Positions 31,760 through 40,507 of a DNA stretch of 64,000 nucleotides are shown one piece after another. Both the position numbers and the translations under genes were made by a program. The notes under the pieces were generated by a model. It worked only from the letters and a program-made list of their open reading frames with translations, did not search any database and was not told the DNA's origin. Origin of the DNA: Novosphingobium sp. AP12 (GTDB lineage Bacteria; Pseudomonadota; Alphaproteobacteria; Sphingomonadales; Sphingomonadaceae). The stretch spans positions 1-64,000 of the forward strand of contig NZ_AKKE01000069.1 of assembly GCF_000281975.1 (NCBI RefSeq), read 5' to 3'. Position 1 is the stretch's first letter. Each line of letters begins with the position of its first letter.

Positions 31760-33094
31760 ATGCCCTCCCCCTTGACCCGAAGCGACACTGCCCGCCAGCT
31801 CTGGTCGATCGCCTTGCCCGCGATGCTGACCAATGTCGCGACGGCGCTGTTCGGCCTTGCCGACATGTGGGCGATCGGACGCCTCGGCGACGCCCCGGCA
31901 CAGGGTGCGGTGGAACTGGGCGCCAAGTTCATGCTCGGCCTGCTGAACGTCTTCAACTTCCTGCGCACCAGTACCGTCGCCCTCACCGCGCAGGGCAGCG
32001 GACGCGGCGACGACGGTGCGCAGGGGGCGACGCTGGCGCGCGCCATGGCGGTGGCGCTCGGCATCGGCGCACTGCTGCTGATGGTGATGCCTTGGGCGAT
32101 CCCGCTCGGCCTCGACCTGCTGGAAGCGAGCGGGCCGGTGCGCGCGGACGCGCAGACCTACGTCGCGATCCGCTACTGGGCGGGACCGGTCTGGCTTGCC
32201 AACTGCGTCCTCGTGGGCTGGCTGATCGGGCGGCGGCACCTGCGCTACGTCCTTTGCGTAGAGATCGCCGCCAACCTCGTGCACATCGCGCTCGACCTGC
32301 TGCTGGTGCTCGTGGTGCGCTGGGGCGTCGCCGGAGTGGCAAGCGCGACGGTCCTGTCCGAGCTCTTGAAGTTCGCCCTGCTCGCCGCCGTGGTCGTGCG
32401 CGAGGGCGCCGCGCGCGAGGCACTCGCCGCCCTCCGCATCCGGGCGACCTGGGCGCGCGCCGACCTGCTGCGCCTCTTCGCACTCAACCGCGACCTCTTC
32501 GTGAGGACCTTGCTGCTCACCGGCGCGATCCTGCTCTTCGCGCGCAGCGGGGCACAGGCGGGGCCGGTGACGCTGGCCGCCAACGGCATCCTGTTCCAGC
32601 TGTTCATGCTCGCCACGCTGCTGCTCGACGGCTTCGAAAGCGCTGCGCAGGTACTGTGCGGCGAGGCCGTCGGTGCCGGCGAGCGGCGGCGCTTCGACGC
32701 TGCGATACGCGCCGCTCTGGTCTGGGGCGGGGTGACGGGCCTCGCCGTTTCGGCCGCCTACGCGCTGGGCGGCGCGCGGCTCGCCGCGGCGTTCAGCACC
32801 GACCCGCAGGTGATCGCGGCGACGGGGGACTATGCCGTCTGGCTCGCCGTGCTGCCGCTGCTGGGCGTGGCTTCCTTCGTGTTCGACGGAGTGTTCGTGG
32901 GAGCGGGCTGGACGCGCGCGATGCTGGGGACGATGGCGGCGGCGCTGGCGCTCTACCTCGCGATGCTCGCAGGCCTGGCGCCGCTGGGCAATCACGGCTT
33001 GTGGGCCGCCTTCGCCGCGCTGTTCGGCGCCCGCGCGGCAGGGCAGGCGCTGGTGCTGCCGCGCCTCGCGCGGCGCAGCTTCAGCGTTTCCTGA
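31760..33094 (+). CDS. MATE family efflux transporter, DinF-type, 444 aa
   Basis: A 12-helix multidrug and toxic-compound extrusion protein that exports drugs or metabolites using a Na+ or H+ gradient. The two six-helix halves begin at LWSIALPAMLTNVATALFGL and at the segment with FVRTLLLTGAILLFARSGAQ. FGLADMWAIGRLG and GFESAAQVLCGEAVGAG are conserved MATE signatures. Length and order place it near DinF rather than NorM. The gene overlaps the convergent DUF938 gene by 14 bases at its 3' end. I found no SOS box upstream, so DNA-damage induction is not supported here. Confidence 0.88.
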   Translation: MPSPLTRSDTARQLWSIALPAMLTNVATALFGLADMWAIGRLGDAPAQGAVELGAKFMLGLLNVFNFLRTSTVALTAQGSGRGDDGAQGATLARAMAVALGIGALLLMVMPWAIPLGLDLLEASGPVRADAQTYVAIRYWAGPVWLANCVLVGWLIGRRHLRYVLCVEIAANLVHIALDLLLVLVVRWGVAGVASATVLSELLKFALLAAVVVREGAAREALAALRIRATWARADLLRLFALNRDLFVRTLLLTGAILLFARSGAQAGPVTLAANGILFQLFMLATLLLDGFESAAQVLCGEAVGAGERRRFDAAIRAALVWGGVTGLAVSAAYALGGARLAAAFSTDPQVIAATGDYAVWLAVLPLLGVASFVFDGVFVGAGWTRAMLGTMAAALALYLAMLAGLAPLGNHGLWAAFAALFGARAAGQALVLPRLARRSFSVS

Positions 33095-33686
33095 ACACCA
33101 GGATCAGATTGTTGGCAGGCATCTCGACCAGCTGGTCGAACGCGAGGTCGTGGTCGAGCGCGCAGGCGCGCACGCTCTCCACGCCGCGCAGGCCCCATTC
33201 GGGATTGCGCAGCTTGAGGTCCTCGTCGAACGCCTCGTTGCTCGGCTCTATCGCGCGGTCGGCGCGGCGGTACGGGCCGTAGAGCACCAGCGGTCGCCCG
33301 GAATCGAGCGCCTTCGCCGCCCCCGCCATCAGTCCCTCGGTCGAGGCCCAGGGGCTGATGTGGATCATGTTGATGCAGACGACCGCCTCGAACGGCGTGT
33401 CCGGCCAAGCCGAAGATGCCGCGTCGAGCGCGATGGGTTCGAGCAGGTTCGAGAGCCCCGCATCGCCCCGGTACGCCGCGATGGAGGCGCGGGCTTCGGG
33501 ATCGGGGTCGCTCGGCTGCCAGATGAGGTCGGGCAGCGCGGCGGCGAAATGGACGGCATGCTCGCCGGTGCCGCTGGCGACTTCCAGCACCCGGCCGGAC
33601 AGCGGCAGGACGTCGCGCAAGACCTGGAGAATGGGCTCGCGGTTGCGCGCGGTGGCGGGGGCCTCTCGGCGGTCGTCTTGCGTCAT
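33081..33686 (-). CDS. DUF938 SAM-dependent methyltransferase-like protein, 201 aa
   Basis: A class I methyltransferase fold of the DUF938 family, unknown substrate. The SAM-binding loop is VLEVASGTGEHAVHFA, followed by DPDPEARASIAAY and the post-IV segment VVCINMIHISPWAS. The family-typical YGPYRRADRAIEPSNEAFD is present, as is NPEWGLRGVE. It is cytoplasmic. The gene ends 14 bases inside the convergent MATE gene. Upstream a long hairpin separates it from the emrB-like gene, so it is probably transcribed on its own. Confidence 0.85.
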   Translation of the reverse strand: MTQDDRREAPATARNREPILQVLRDVLPLSGRVLEVASGTGEHAVHFAAALPDLIWQPSDPDPEARASIAAYRGDAGLSNLLEPIALDAASSAWPDTPFEAVVCINMIHISPWASTEGLMAGAAKALDSGRPLVLYGPYRRADRAIEPSNEAFDEDLKLRNPEWGLRGVESVRACALDHDLAFDQLVEMPANNLILVFRKR

Positions 33687-33748
33687 GCCTATGGGATGGA
33701 GCGGTCGGCGCCGCCGCGCAAGGCCGGGTTGCGCCCGGCGGGTGCGCC

Positions 33749-33800
33749 GGCCGGACGGAAGGGCGATAGGCTGGGGGGCTGCCTGCCTTCCGTCCGGGCC
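33749..33800. repeat. Long inverted repeat between emrB and DUF938 genes
   Basis: GGCCGGACGGAAGG (33749-33762) and CCTTCCGTCCGGGCC (33786-33800) can form a 14-bp stem with one bulged base. It lies just downstream of the emrB-like stop and probably serves as a transcript end or stabiliser. No T tract follows on either strand. Confidence 0.6.
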
Positions 33801-33842
33801 GGACGCTCAGGTTCCTTCGATGCGACCCGAAGGACCTGTACC

Positions 33843-35393
33843 TCAGTGCCCCGAAGCGGGCTTGACGTTCTTCGGCGGGCGGGGCGCCAGCCAGATAGTG
33901 AAGGCCGCCAGGAACAGAGCCACGGCGCTGATGCCGAACAGCTCCGCCGTCGCCACCGCCGTGCCCTGGTTCTCGACCAGCCGGGCGATGGTGCCGCGTG
34001 CCTGCTCGGCGCTGAAGCCCTGCGCCTGCAGCTTTTGCGAGATCGCCGCTGCTCCGTTCAGCGTGCCCGAGAGCGTGTCCGCGCGGTCGCGCGACATGTC
34101 GCTCCATAGCGTCGTGACGATCGCGGTGGCGACCGCGCCGGCCAGCGTCCGCCCGAAGTTGGCGATACCCGCCGCCGAGGCGGTCTCGTGCGGCAGCACC
34201 GAGCTGAGGCTGATGGTGGTGAGCGGGACGATCATCATCGACACCCCCACGCCCTGAAGCAGCTGCGGCAGGGCGATGCTCCAGAACGTGATGTCGGTCG
34301 ACCATGTCATGCGCATCAGCGAACACACGCCGATCCAGGTGATGCCGATGAAGACGATCAGGCGCGGGTCGAATTTCTGCATCAGCTTGGGCACGAACGG
34401 CGAGGCGACCACCGCCAGCACCCCGCTGAACGACATCGCCAGTCCTGCGTCGGTGGCGGTGTAGCCCATCGAGGTCTGCAGCCATTGCGGCACGATCACG
34501 ATCGCGGCGAAGTAGGTGCCGAAGGCGATTGTCAGGGACAGCGTTGCGGCCGAGAAGCCCCGGTGTCGGAACACCGATATGTTGACGATCGGATGCTCCT
34601 CGGTCAGCTCCCAGACCAGGAACACCACGAAGAACACCGCGGCGATGCAGGCAAGAGCGACGATCTTGGGCGACGAGAACCAGTCCTCGTCCCGGCCGAG
34701 GTCGAGCATCATCTGGAATGCGCCGACCCAGATCACGAGCAGTCCCAGCCCGATCTTGTCGATCGGCAGCTTCTGCGTCGGCGTTTCCGCGCCCCGCAGC
34801 AGGGTGAACACGCCGAAGAAGATCAGGATGACGATCGGCACGTTGATGAAGAAGATCCACTCCCACGACCAGTTGTCGGAGATGTAGCCGCCCAGGATCG
34901 GGCCTGCGATCGGGGCGGTGACGATGGTCATCGCCCACATCGCCATGGCCTTGGGGTGAAGGTGCTTGGGGAAGATGCGCAGCAGCAGCGTCTGCGTCAG
35001 CGGCATCAGCGGACCGCCGCAAAAGCCCTGCCCCAGACGGAAGATCACCAACATCGACAGCGAGTTCGACAGCCCGCACAGGGTCGAGAACAGCCCGAAG
35101 CCGATCAGCGACAGTATGAACACGCGCAAGGTGCCGAAGCGGTTGGATAGCCAGCCGGTCAGCGGCACGCAGATCGCCTCGGCCACGGCGTAGGACGTGA
35201 TGACCCAGGTCCCGCTCGACACCGAGACGGCGAGGCCGCCGGCGATGTGCGGGACCGAGACGTTGGCGATCGTCGTGTCGAGCACGACGATGAAGTTGGC
35301 CATGGCCAGCACGAGGCCGGCCAGCACCAGCTTCGCGCCTGTCAGGGGCTGCGCCGCGCTACCGGACCCCGTCGCTGCTGCCGCGCTGGCCAT
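33843..35393 (-). CDS. emrB: EmrB/QacA-type MFS drug exporter, 516 aa
   Basis: A DHA2-family proton antiporter with 14 predicted membrane helices. Motif A/C signatures include GWLSNRFGTLRVF after helix 2 and RLGQGFCGGPLMPLTQTLL. It works with a membrane-fusion protein and an outer-membrane channel to expel lipophilic toxins across both membranes. Its start codon overlaps the last base of the emrA-like gene (shared at 35393), showing tight translational coupling. It is the last gene of the NodT-EmrA-EmrB run controlled by the divergent TetR. Confidence 0.9.
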   Translation of the reverse strand: MASAAAATGSGSAAQPLTGAKLVLAGLVLAMANFIVVLDTTIANVSVPHIAGGLAVSVSSGTWVITSYAVAEAICVPLTGWLSNRFGTLRVFILSLIGFGLFSTLCGLSNSLSMLVIFRLGQGFCGGPLMPLTQTLLLRIFPKHLHPKAMAMWAMTIVTAPIAGPILGGYISDNWSWEWIFFINVPIVILIFFGVFTLLRGAETPTQKLPIDKIGLGLLVIWVGAFQMMLDLGRDEDWFSSPKIVALACIAAVFFVVFLVWELTEEHPIVNISVFRHRGFSAATLSLTIAFGTYFAAIVIVPQWLQTSMGYTATDAGLAMSFSGVLAVVASPFVPKLMQKFDPRLIVFIGITWIGVCSLMRMTWSTDITFWSIALPQLLQGVGVSMMIVPLTTISLSSVLPHETASAAGIANFGRTLAGAVATAIVTTLWSDMSRDRADTLSGTLNGAAAISQKLQAQGFSAEQARGTIARLVENQGTAVATAELFGISAVALFLAAFTIWLAPRPPKNVKPASGH

Positions 35394-36553
35394 CAGTCCT
35401 TACTCGTCAGGTCGATCTTGGCTTCCATCGACAGGCCGATCCGCAGCGGGTGCTCCTGCAGTTCCTTGGGATCGAGTTCGATGCGCACCGGCAGGCGCTG
35501 CACGACCTTGATCCAGTTGCCGGTCGCGTTCTGTGCCGGGATCAGCGAGAACGCCGCGCCGGTGCCGCCCGAGAAGCCGACGACCTTGCCGTGGAACTCC
35601 ACGTCGTCGCCGTAGAAGTCCGAAGTGACGATGGCGGTCTGGCCCGAGCGGACCTTGCCGAGCTGGTCTTCCTTGAAGTTGGCGTCGACGTAGAGCGCGT
35701 TCACCGGCACGATCATCATCGCGACGACGCCCACGTCGATCTTCTGGCCGACCTGGATCGAGCGGCGCGCGATGACGCCGTCGATCGGCGCGCGGATCAC
35801 GGTGCGCTCCATCGCCAGCTGGGCGGTGGCGAGCTGAGCCTTGGCGAGCAGCACTTCGGGTGCGGTCTGGTTGGAGGTGCCGCGCGTCAGGGCGACCGAA
35901 GCCTCTTCCTGGCGGCGGGCGCTGTTGGTGTTGGCGCGCGCCTGAGCGACGGCGGCGGCGGCTTCCGCCGCGCCGGCCTGCGCGGAGGCCAGCGCCTGGC
36001 GGGCCGAGGTCAGTTCCTCGCCCGAAACGGCGCCGCCCGCGGCAAGGCTGTCACGCCGGCGGAAGTCTTCCTGCGCCTTGGCGAGGGTCGCCTTGGCCGA
36101 AGCCTGCCTCGCGATCGCGGAGTTGATCTGCGCGGCCGTGGCATCGGCGGCGGCGCCCAGCGCGTTGTTGTTGGCGAGCGACTGGCCGTAGCGGCGGGTC
36201 GCATATTCGAGCTGCGCCTCGGCCTGGGCCAGCGCGATACGCTGGTCCTTGTCGTCGAGGCGGAACAGGATCTGGCCCTTGCGCACCGGCTGCGTGTCGG
36301 TGACGTGGACCTCGGCGACCTGCCCGGCGGTGAGCGGGGTCACTTCCGCGCTCTCGCCGCCGACATAGGCATTGTCGGTCGAGACCGAGCGGCTGCCGAT
36401 GAGCACGTCGTAGAGGAAGAAGATCGCGGCGATCGCAACCACCGCCACCGCCAGCCCGATCAGCAGCGGCTTGCGGTTCTTCTTGTCGACCACGCTGCCG
36501 CCGCCGTCGTTGCTGGCAGATGCCGCCGGCTGCTGCTGCACGTCATCACTCAT
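35393..36553 (-). CDS. emrA: HlyD/EmrA-type membrane fusion protein, 386 aa
   Basis: The periplasmic adaptor of the tripartite pump. A single N-terminal membrane anchor (PLLIGLAVAVVAIAAIFFLYD) is followed by a lipoyl-like half-motif (SAEVTPLTAGQVAEVHVTD), a long alanine-rich coiled hairpin (about residues 110-230), the second lipoyl half (RTVIRAPIDGVIARRSI) and a beta-barrel domain. The ATG at 36553 overlaps the end of the upstream outer-membrane channel gene by eight bases. It couples the EmrB-like exporter to the channel. EmrA-type, not RND-type, because of the MFS partner. Confidence 0.9.
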   Translation of the reverse strand: MSDDVQQQPAASASNDGGGSVVDKKNRKPLLIGLAVAVVAIAAIFFLYDVLIGSRSVSTDNAYVGGESAEVTPLTAGQVAEVHVTDTQPVRKGQILFRLDDKDQRIALAQAEAQLEYATRRYGQSLANNNALGAAADATAAQINSAIARQASAKATLAKAQEDFRRRDSLAAGGAVSGEELTSARQALASAQAGAAEAAAAVAQARANTNSARRQEEASVALTRGTSNQTAPEVLLAKAQLATAQLAMERTVIRAPIDGVIARRSIQVGQKIDVGVVAMMIVPVNALYVDANFKEDQLGKVRSGQTAIVTSDFYGDDVEFHGKVVGFSGGTGAAFSLIPAQNATGNWIKVVQRLPVRIELDPKELQEHPLRIGLSMEAKIDLTSKD

Positions 36554-38006
36554 CGTCGGAAGCCTTCTCACTGGAATTGTCTGCGAACCCGCCGCCAAGC
36601 GCGCGCTGCAGCGCGACTTCCAGGGCGAGGGTACGGAAATGGGCATCGACCGCCGTGCGGCGCGCCTCGAGCGCGTTGGTCTGGGCGGTCAGCGCGTCGA
36701 GATAGGTCGAGAGACCGCCCCGGAAACGCTGCATCGAAAGGTCGTAGGCGATCTGCGCGGTGCGGGCCGCCTCGTTGATCTCGCGTTCCTGCGCGATCGA
36801 GGCCTCGCGGCTGGCGAGCGCGTCGGCGACTTCCTGGAGCGCACTGACGACCGTCTCGTTGTAGTTGGCGACGGCGGCGTCGTAGCCGCCGCGCGCCTGC
36901 GTGTACTGGCCCTTCAGCCGTCCGCCCTGGAAGATCGGCAGGCTGAGCGCGCCGCCCGCGTTACCGTAGGTCGAGCCGCTGTCGATCAGGTTGGACAGGC
37001 CCAGCGAGGTCAGCCCGAACAGGCCCCGCAAGCTGATGTTGGGCATGTAGGCCGCCTTGGCGACGTCGATCCGCGATCCCGCCGCTTCGGCCCGGAGGCG
37101 CGCCGCGACGATGTCCGGGCGGCGTCCGGCGAGTTCGATGCCGGCATCGGCGGGAACGCCCGAGAAGGGCACTGTGTCGAGCGCACGGGGCACGATCGAA
37201 AGGCCGCGGTCGGGGCCCTTGCCCAGCAGCGCGGCGAGCGCATGGCGGCGCAGCAGGGTCTGCTCCGCATTGGACGAGGATTCCGCACGCGCGGCGGCGG
37301 CGGCGGATTCGGCGCGGCGCAGCGGGGCCTGGTTGTCGATACCGGCCTGCTCGCGCTGGCTGGTCAGGTCGACGAAGGAGCGGCGCGCGGTGTTCGCGTC
37401 GTCGAGCGCCTTGCCGCGCTCGACCAGGCGAGCGAGGTCGAAATAGGACGAGACGACGTTGGTCGAGATCATCAGTTCGGCCTGCCGCGCATCGGCTTCG
37501 GCGGCTTCGGCCTCGGACGTCGCGGCGGCGAGCGCCTTGCGGTTGGCGCCCCAAAGGTCGAGGTCGAAGTCGCCCGAAAGCGCCAGCGTGCCGGTGCTGT
37601 TCCAGCCCTTGGGGACGAAGTCGGCGGGGACGCCGTTGTTGTAGCTCTGCTTGGTGAAGCCGGCCGCGCCCTGCCCGTTCAGCGTCGGCAGCAGCGCCGC
37701 GCCGGCAATGCCGGCGGCGCCCCGCGCCTGGCGGATGCGCGCCTGCGCCGCGGCCACGCTCGGCGATCCGGCCAGCGCCTCATCGACCAGGGCATCGAGC
37801 TGCGGATCGCCGTAGACGGTCCACCAGCGTTCCTGCGGCCAGTCGCGCGACGCGGATGCCGAGGTGAGCGACTGGCCCGCCTCCAGCGTTCCGGGCGCCG
37901 TCATCTGCGGACGCGGGCCAAGGTCGGGCGCCGTGCAGGCTCCGAGGGACAATGAAATCGCCAGCAGCGAGGCCGCCGCGAATCGTGGTTTGATATGCGT
38001 ACTCAT
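36546..38006 (-). CDS. NodT-type outer-membrane efflux lipoprotein, 486 aa
   Basis: The outer-membrane channel of the pump. The signal peptide ends in lipobox LGAC near residue 24, so the protein is lipidated. Two TolC/OEP repeats are visible, with the helix segments DPQLDALVDEALAGSPSVAAA and RPDIVAARLRAEAAGSRIDV diagnostic of NodT family members. The length is typical (470-500 aa). It is the first gene of the efflux operon. Its start codon lies inside one of two identical GTACT-N4-AGTAC operator candidates. Confidence 0.9.
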   Translation of the reverse strand: MSTHIKPRFAAASLLAISLSLGACTAPDLGPRPQMTAPGTLEAGQSLTSASASRDWPQERWWTVYGDPQLDALVDEALAGSPSVAAAQARIRQARGAAGIAGAALLPTLNGQGAAGFTKQSYNNGVPADFVPKGWNSTGTLALSGDFDLDLWGANRKALAAATSEAEAAEADARQAELMISTNVVSSYFDLARLVERGKALDDANTARRSFVDLTSQREQAGIDNQAPLRRAESAAAAARAESSSNAEQTLLRRHALAALLGKGPDRGLSIVPRALDTVPFSGVPADAGIELAGRRPDIVAARLRAEAAGSRIDVAKAAYMPNISLRGLFGLTSLGLSNLIDSGSTYGNAGGALSLPIFQGGRLKGQYTQARGGYDAAVANYNETVVSALQEVADALASREASIAQEREINEAARTAQIAYDLSMQRFRGGLSTYLDALTAQTNALEARRTAVDAHFRTLALEVALQRALGGGFADNSSEKASDDE

Positions 38007-38012
38007 CAGTAC
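37999..38012. promoter_or_regulatory. TetR operator candidate overlapping the NodT start
   Basis: GTACT-CATC-AGTAC is a 5-bp inverted repeat around four bases and covers the start codon of the efflux channel gene. It matches the second site 55 bp away. Confidence 0.6.
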
Positions 38013-38053
38013 ATTTTTTACGAAGTGTTGCTTGATCCTGTCAAACGAAAAGT

Positions 38054-38067
38054 GTACTAGATAGTAC
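38054..38067. promoter_or_regulatory. TetR operator candidate just before the tetR start
   Basis: GTACTA-GA-TAGTAC is a perfect 6-bp palindrome ending four bases before the TetR ATG. With the site at 37999 it defines the consensus GTACT-N4-AGTAC. Confidence 0.65.
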
Positions 38068-38071
38068 GACT

Positions 38072-38680
38072 ATGACAGCGACGATGGGAAAACGAGAGCT
38101 CAACAAGGCCCGCAAGCGCGCGGAGATCGTGACGGTCGCCACCCGCCTGTTCTTCGAGCAGGGTTATGCCGCGACCACCATGTCGGCGATTTCCGATGCT
38201 CTGGGTGGTTCGAAGGCGACGCTCTGGGCGCATTTCGCCTCGAAGGAGGACATCTTCGCCGCCGTCATCGACATGCATGTCGAGCAGTTCTCCAAAGACA
38301 TCGACGAAGTGCTGACCGGGCAGACCTTCTCCCCCCCGGCCCTGCGCCGCGCCTGCCTGCGCTTCCTCGATTGCCTGCTGAACGAGAATTCGGTCCTGCT
38401 CTACCGCCTCGTGGTGAGCGAAGGGGATCGCTTCCCCGAGATCAAGGAGATGTTCTACGCGCGCGGACCTTCCAAGATGCGCGCCGTCATCGCCCGGTTC
38501 TTCGCCACCCGCTACGACGACGAGGAAGCGATGCGCCTCACCCAGTTCACGGTGGCTGCCGTCACCGGCTACCGCACCGATATCCTGCTGCGCCCCGCCC
38601 CGACCACCAAGGCCCAGCAGGAAGCCTTCGTCGACAACATGATGGCGCACTTCTCCTTCCCGCCGCAGCGGGAGGACTGA
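38072..38680 (+). CDS. TetR/AcrR family efflux regulator, 202 aa
   Basis: The DNA-binding domain (about residues 10-58) contains RAEIVTVATRLFFEQGYAAT, ISDALGGSKATLWAHF and SKEDIFAAVID. The helical C-terminal domain (FSPPALRRACLRFLDCLL onward) is of the AcrR_C type seen near efflux genes. It is divergent from the NodT-EmrAB operon with 65 bases between starts and two matching palindromes in that gap, so it almost certainly represses the pump and itself. No Shine-Dalgarno precedes ATG 38072 because the operator occupies that space; translation may be leaderless, or start at the ATG four codons later. Confidence 0.88.
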   Translation: MTATMGKRELNKARKRAEIVTVATRLFFEQGYAATTMSAISDALGGSKATLWAHFASKEDIFAAVIDMHVEQFSKDIDEVLTGQTFSPPALRRACLRFLDCLLNENSVLLYRLVVSEGDRFPEIKEMFYARGPSKMRAVIARFFATRYDDEEAMRLTQFTVAAVTGYRTDILLRPAPTTKAQQEAFVDNMMAHFSFPPQRED

Positions 38681-38802
38681 ACCGGGCTGCTGGCAACCGG
38701 GACCGCTGGGGCGATCACTGGCCGCCGTTCCCATTCGGGGTTAGACGCCCGCAGCCCCCATCGGCCATCCTCCGCCCGCTTCGGCAGGAGAGGACAAAAG
38801 CC

Positions 38803-39318
38803 ATGAGCGACGAATCGTCAGCCGCGATCCGCGACACCCGCAAGGACTGGGCCAGCGAGCACCGCGAGATGTATCTCGAATCGGGCGGCGCCAAGGGCCA
38901 CATCATGGACATCACGCCGGTGGGCGGCCGCGCATTCGCGACCCACTGCATGATCAAGTACACCGGCCGCAAGAGCGGCAAGGTGTTCATCACCCCGCTC
39001 TGCTACGCCGACATCGGCGGCGAAGTGGTGATCTGCGCGTCGAAGGGCGGCGCCGACCACCACCCCGCCTGGTATCTCAACCTCATCGAGTCCGACGTGG
39101 TCGAGTTCCAGGTCGCCACGCAGGCCTTCCGCGGCACCTGGCGGGAGCCGGAAGGGGCCGAGCGCGAGAAGGTCTGGGCCTTCATGGCCGACTGCCACCC
39201 CTTCTACGACAGCTACCAGAAGGCCACCGACCGCGTGATTCCGCTGGTCATGATGAAGGCGCTCGAGCCCATCCCCGTGTTCCAGGCGAGCGAGGCCACC
39301 GGCCAGCGCCAGTTCTGA
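38803..39318 (+). CDS. DDN/F420-type nitroreductase-family protein, 171 aa
   Basis: A split beta-barrel protein of the deazaflavin-dependent nitroreductase family (PF04075). The region GGRAFATHCMIKYTGRKSGK and TPLCYADIGGEVVICASKGG carries the family signature in which TGRKSG binds the cofactor phosphates. The segment DHHPAWYLNLIESDVVEFQV is also diagnostic. Sphingomonads are not known for making F420, so the cofactor may be FMN or another flavin, or the protein may act without it. The ATG has a strong AGGAGAGGA site. It precedes the dehydratase-like gene by 25 bases and probably shares its operon. Confidence 0.82.
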   Translation: MSDESSAAIRDTRKDWASEHREMYLESGGAKGHIMDITPVGGRAFATHCMIKYTGRKSGKVFITPLCYADIGGEVVICASKGGADHHPAWYLNLIESDVVEFQVATQAFRGTWREPEGAEREKVWAFMADCHPFYDSYQKATDRVIPLVMMKALEPIPVFQASEATGQRQF

Positions 39319-39343
39319 ATTTCCTGAAAGAGACATCCGAAAC

Positions 39344-40507
39344 ATGAGCGACGACTTCGACACGTCCGACATCGACCAGTACCTCGGCAAGCCGATGGAC
39401 TTCTCGCCCCTGCGCGAGCCGATCGCCCCCAACGACATCCGCCGCTGGGTCCACGCGATGCACTATCCCAACCTCGTCCACTTCGATCCCGACACCGCGA
39501 ACGCGAGCCGCTGGGGCGGCCTCGTCGCGCCGCAGAGCTTCGCGATCGCCACCGACGACGGCCACGGCGCCGCGCCTGCCTGCGTCGGCCGCCTTGCCGA
39601 TTCGCACCTGCTGTTCGGCGGCGACGAATGGTGGTTCTACGGCCCGCGCATCAAGCCGGGCGACATCGTCACCAACACCCGCATTCCCTTCGACTACACG
39701 CTCAAGCAGACCGGCTTCGGGCCGACCGTGTTCCAGCGCGGCGACAACAACTATTCCAACCAGGACGGCGAGGCGATCGCGCGCCAGCGCTCGACCTCGA
39801 TCCGCTACCGCGCGGCGGCCGGCGGCGACAACGTCAAGACTGCCGACTTCGAGGAGCCGGAATGGACCGACGCCGAGATCGAGGACATCGAGGCCCGCCG
39901 CTTCGCCTGGGTGCAGGTGCTCCACGACCTCGGCCACGCCGAGCGCTGGTGGGATGACGTGACCGTGGGCGACCAGCTGCCCGAGCGCGTGTTCGGCCCG
40001 CATTCGATCGCCAGCTTCGCCACCGAATGGCGCGCCTTCATCGTCAACACCTGGGGCGCCATCGACCTGCGCGTCCAGGACCTCGAGGCGATGGGCTTCA
40101 CCAAGGAGATGGCGGGCTACGAGAACGATCCCGTCATGCTCAAGGTCAACCCCTTCCTCACCGACGGCGCTTATTACGGCCCCTCGCGCGGGCACCTGTT
40201 CCCCAAGTTCGCCCGGAAGATCGGCATGCCGCGCGGCTACGGCTATGGGGCCTCGATGGGCTCGTGGGTGACCGACTACCTCTCGGGCTGGGCGGGCGAG
40301 CACGGCATGGTCGTCCACTCGGTCGCCAACTACCGCGGCCCGGCGCTGACCGGCGACGCGACGATCCAGACCGCCGAAGTGGTCGACAAGTCGATCGACG
40401 ACGAGGGCCGCGCGCTCATCCACGTCAAGCACCTGATGAAGAACCAGAAGGGCACCACCATGTGCACCGGCACCGCCGAGATCGCGCTGCCGAAGAAGCC
40501 CGCCTAA
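39344..40507 (+). CDS. FAS1-like dehydratase (two hot-dog domains), 387 aa
   Basis: Paralogue of the protein at 8510-9688. Shared segments include NDIRRWVHAMHYPNLVHFD, WGGLVAPQSFAIA, GGDEWWFYGPRIKPGD and GPSRGHLFPKFARKIGM, so both hot-dog halves are full length. MaoC-like proteins of this size hydrate or dehydrate acyl-CoA or acyl-ACP intermediates. It follows the DDN-type gene by 25 bases. Its stop overlaps the last bases of the convergent PhzF gene by four bases. The specific substrate is unknown. Confidence 0.82.
   Translation: MSDDFDTSDIDQYLGKPMDFSPLREPIAPNDIRRWVHAMHYPNLVHFDPDTANASRWGGLVAPQSFAIATDDGHGAAPACVGRLADSHLLFGGDEWWFYGPRIKPGDIVTNTRIPFDYTLKQTGFGPTVFQRGDNNYSNQDGEAIARQRSTSIRYRAAAGGDNVKTADFEEPEWTDAEIEDIEARRFAWVQVLHDLGHAERWWDDVTVGDQLPERVFGPHSIASFATEWRAFIVNTWGAIDLRVQDLEAMGFTKEMAGYENDPVMLKVNPFLTDGAYYGPSRGHLFPKFARKIGMPRGYGYGASMGSWVTDYLSGWAGEHGMVVHSVANYRGPALTGDATIQTAEVVDKSIDDEGRALIHVKHLMKNQKGTTMCTGTAEIALPKKPA

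Noticed and set aside
31560..31760. SOS control of the DinF-type MATE gene
   Set aside because: No GTTC-N7-GTTC or GAAC-N7-GAAC is present upstream.
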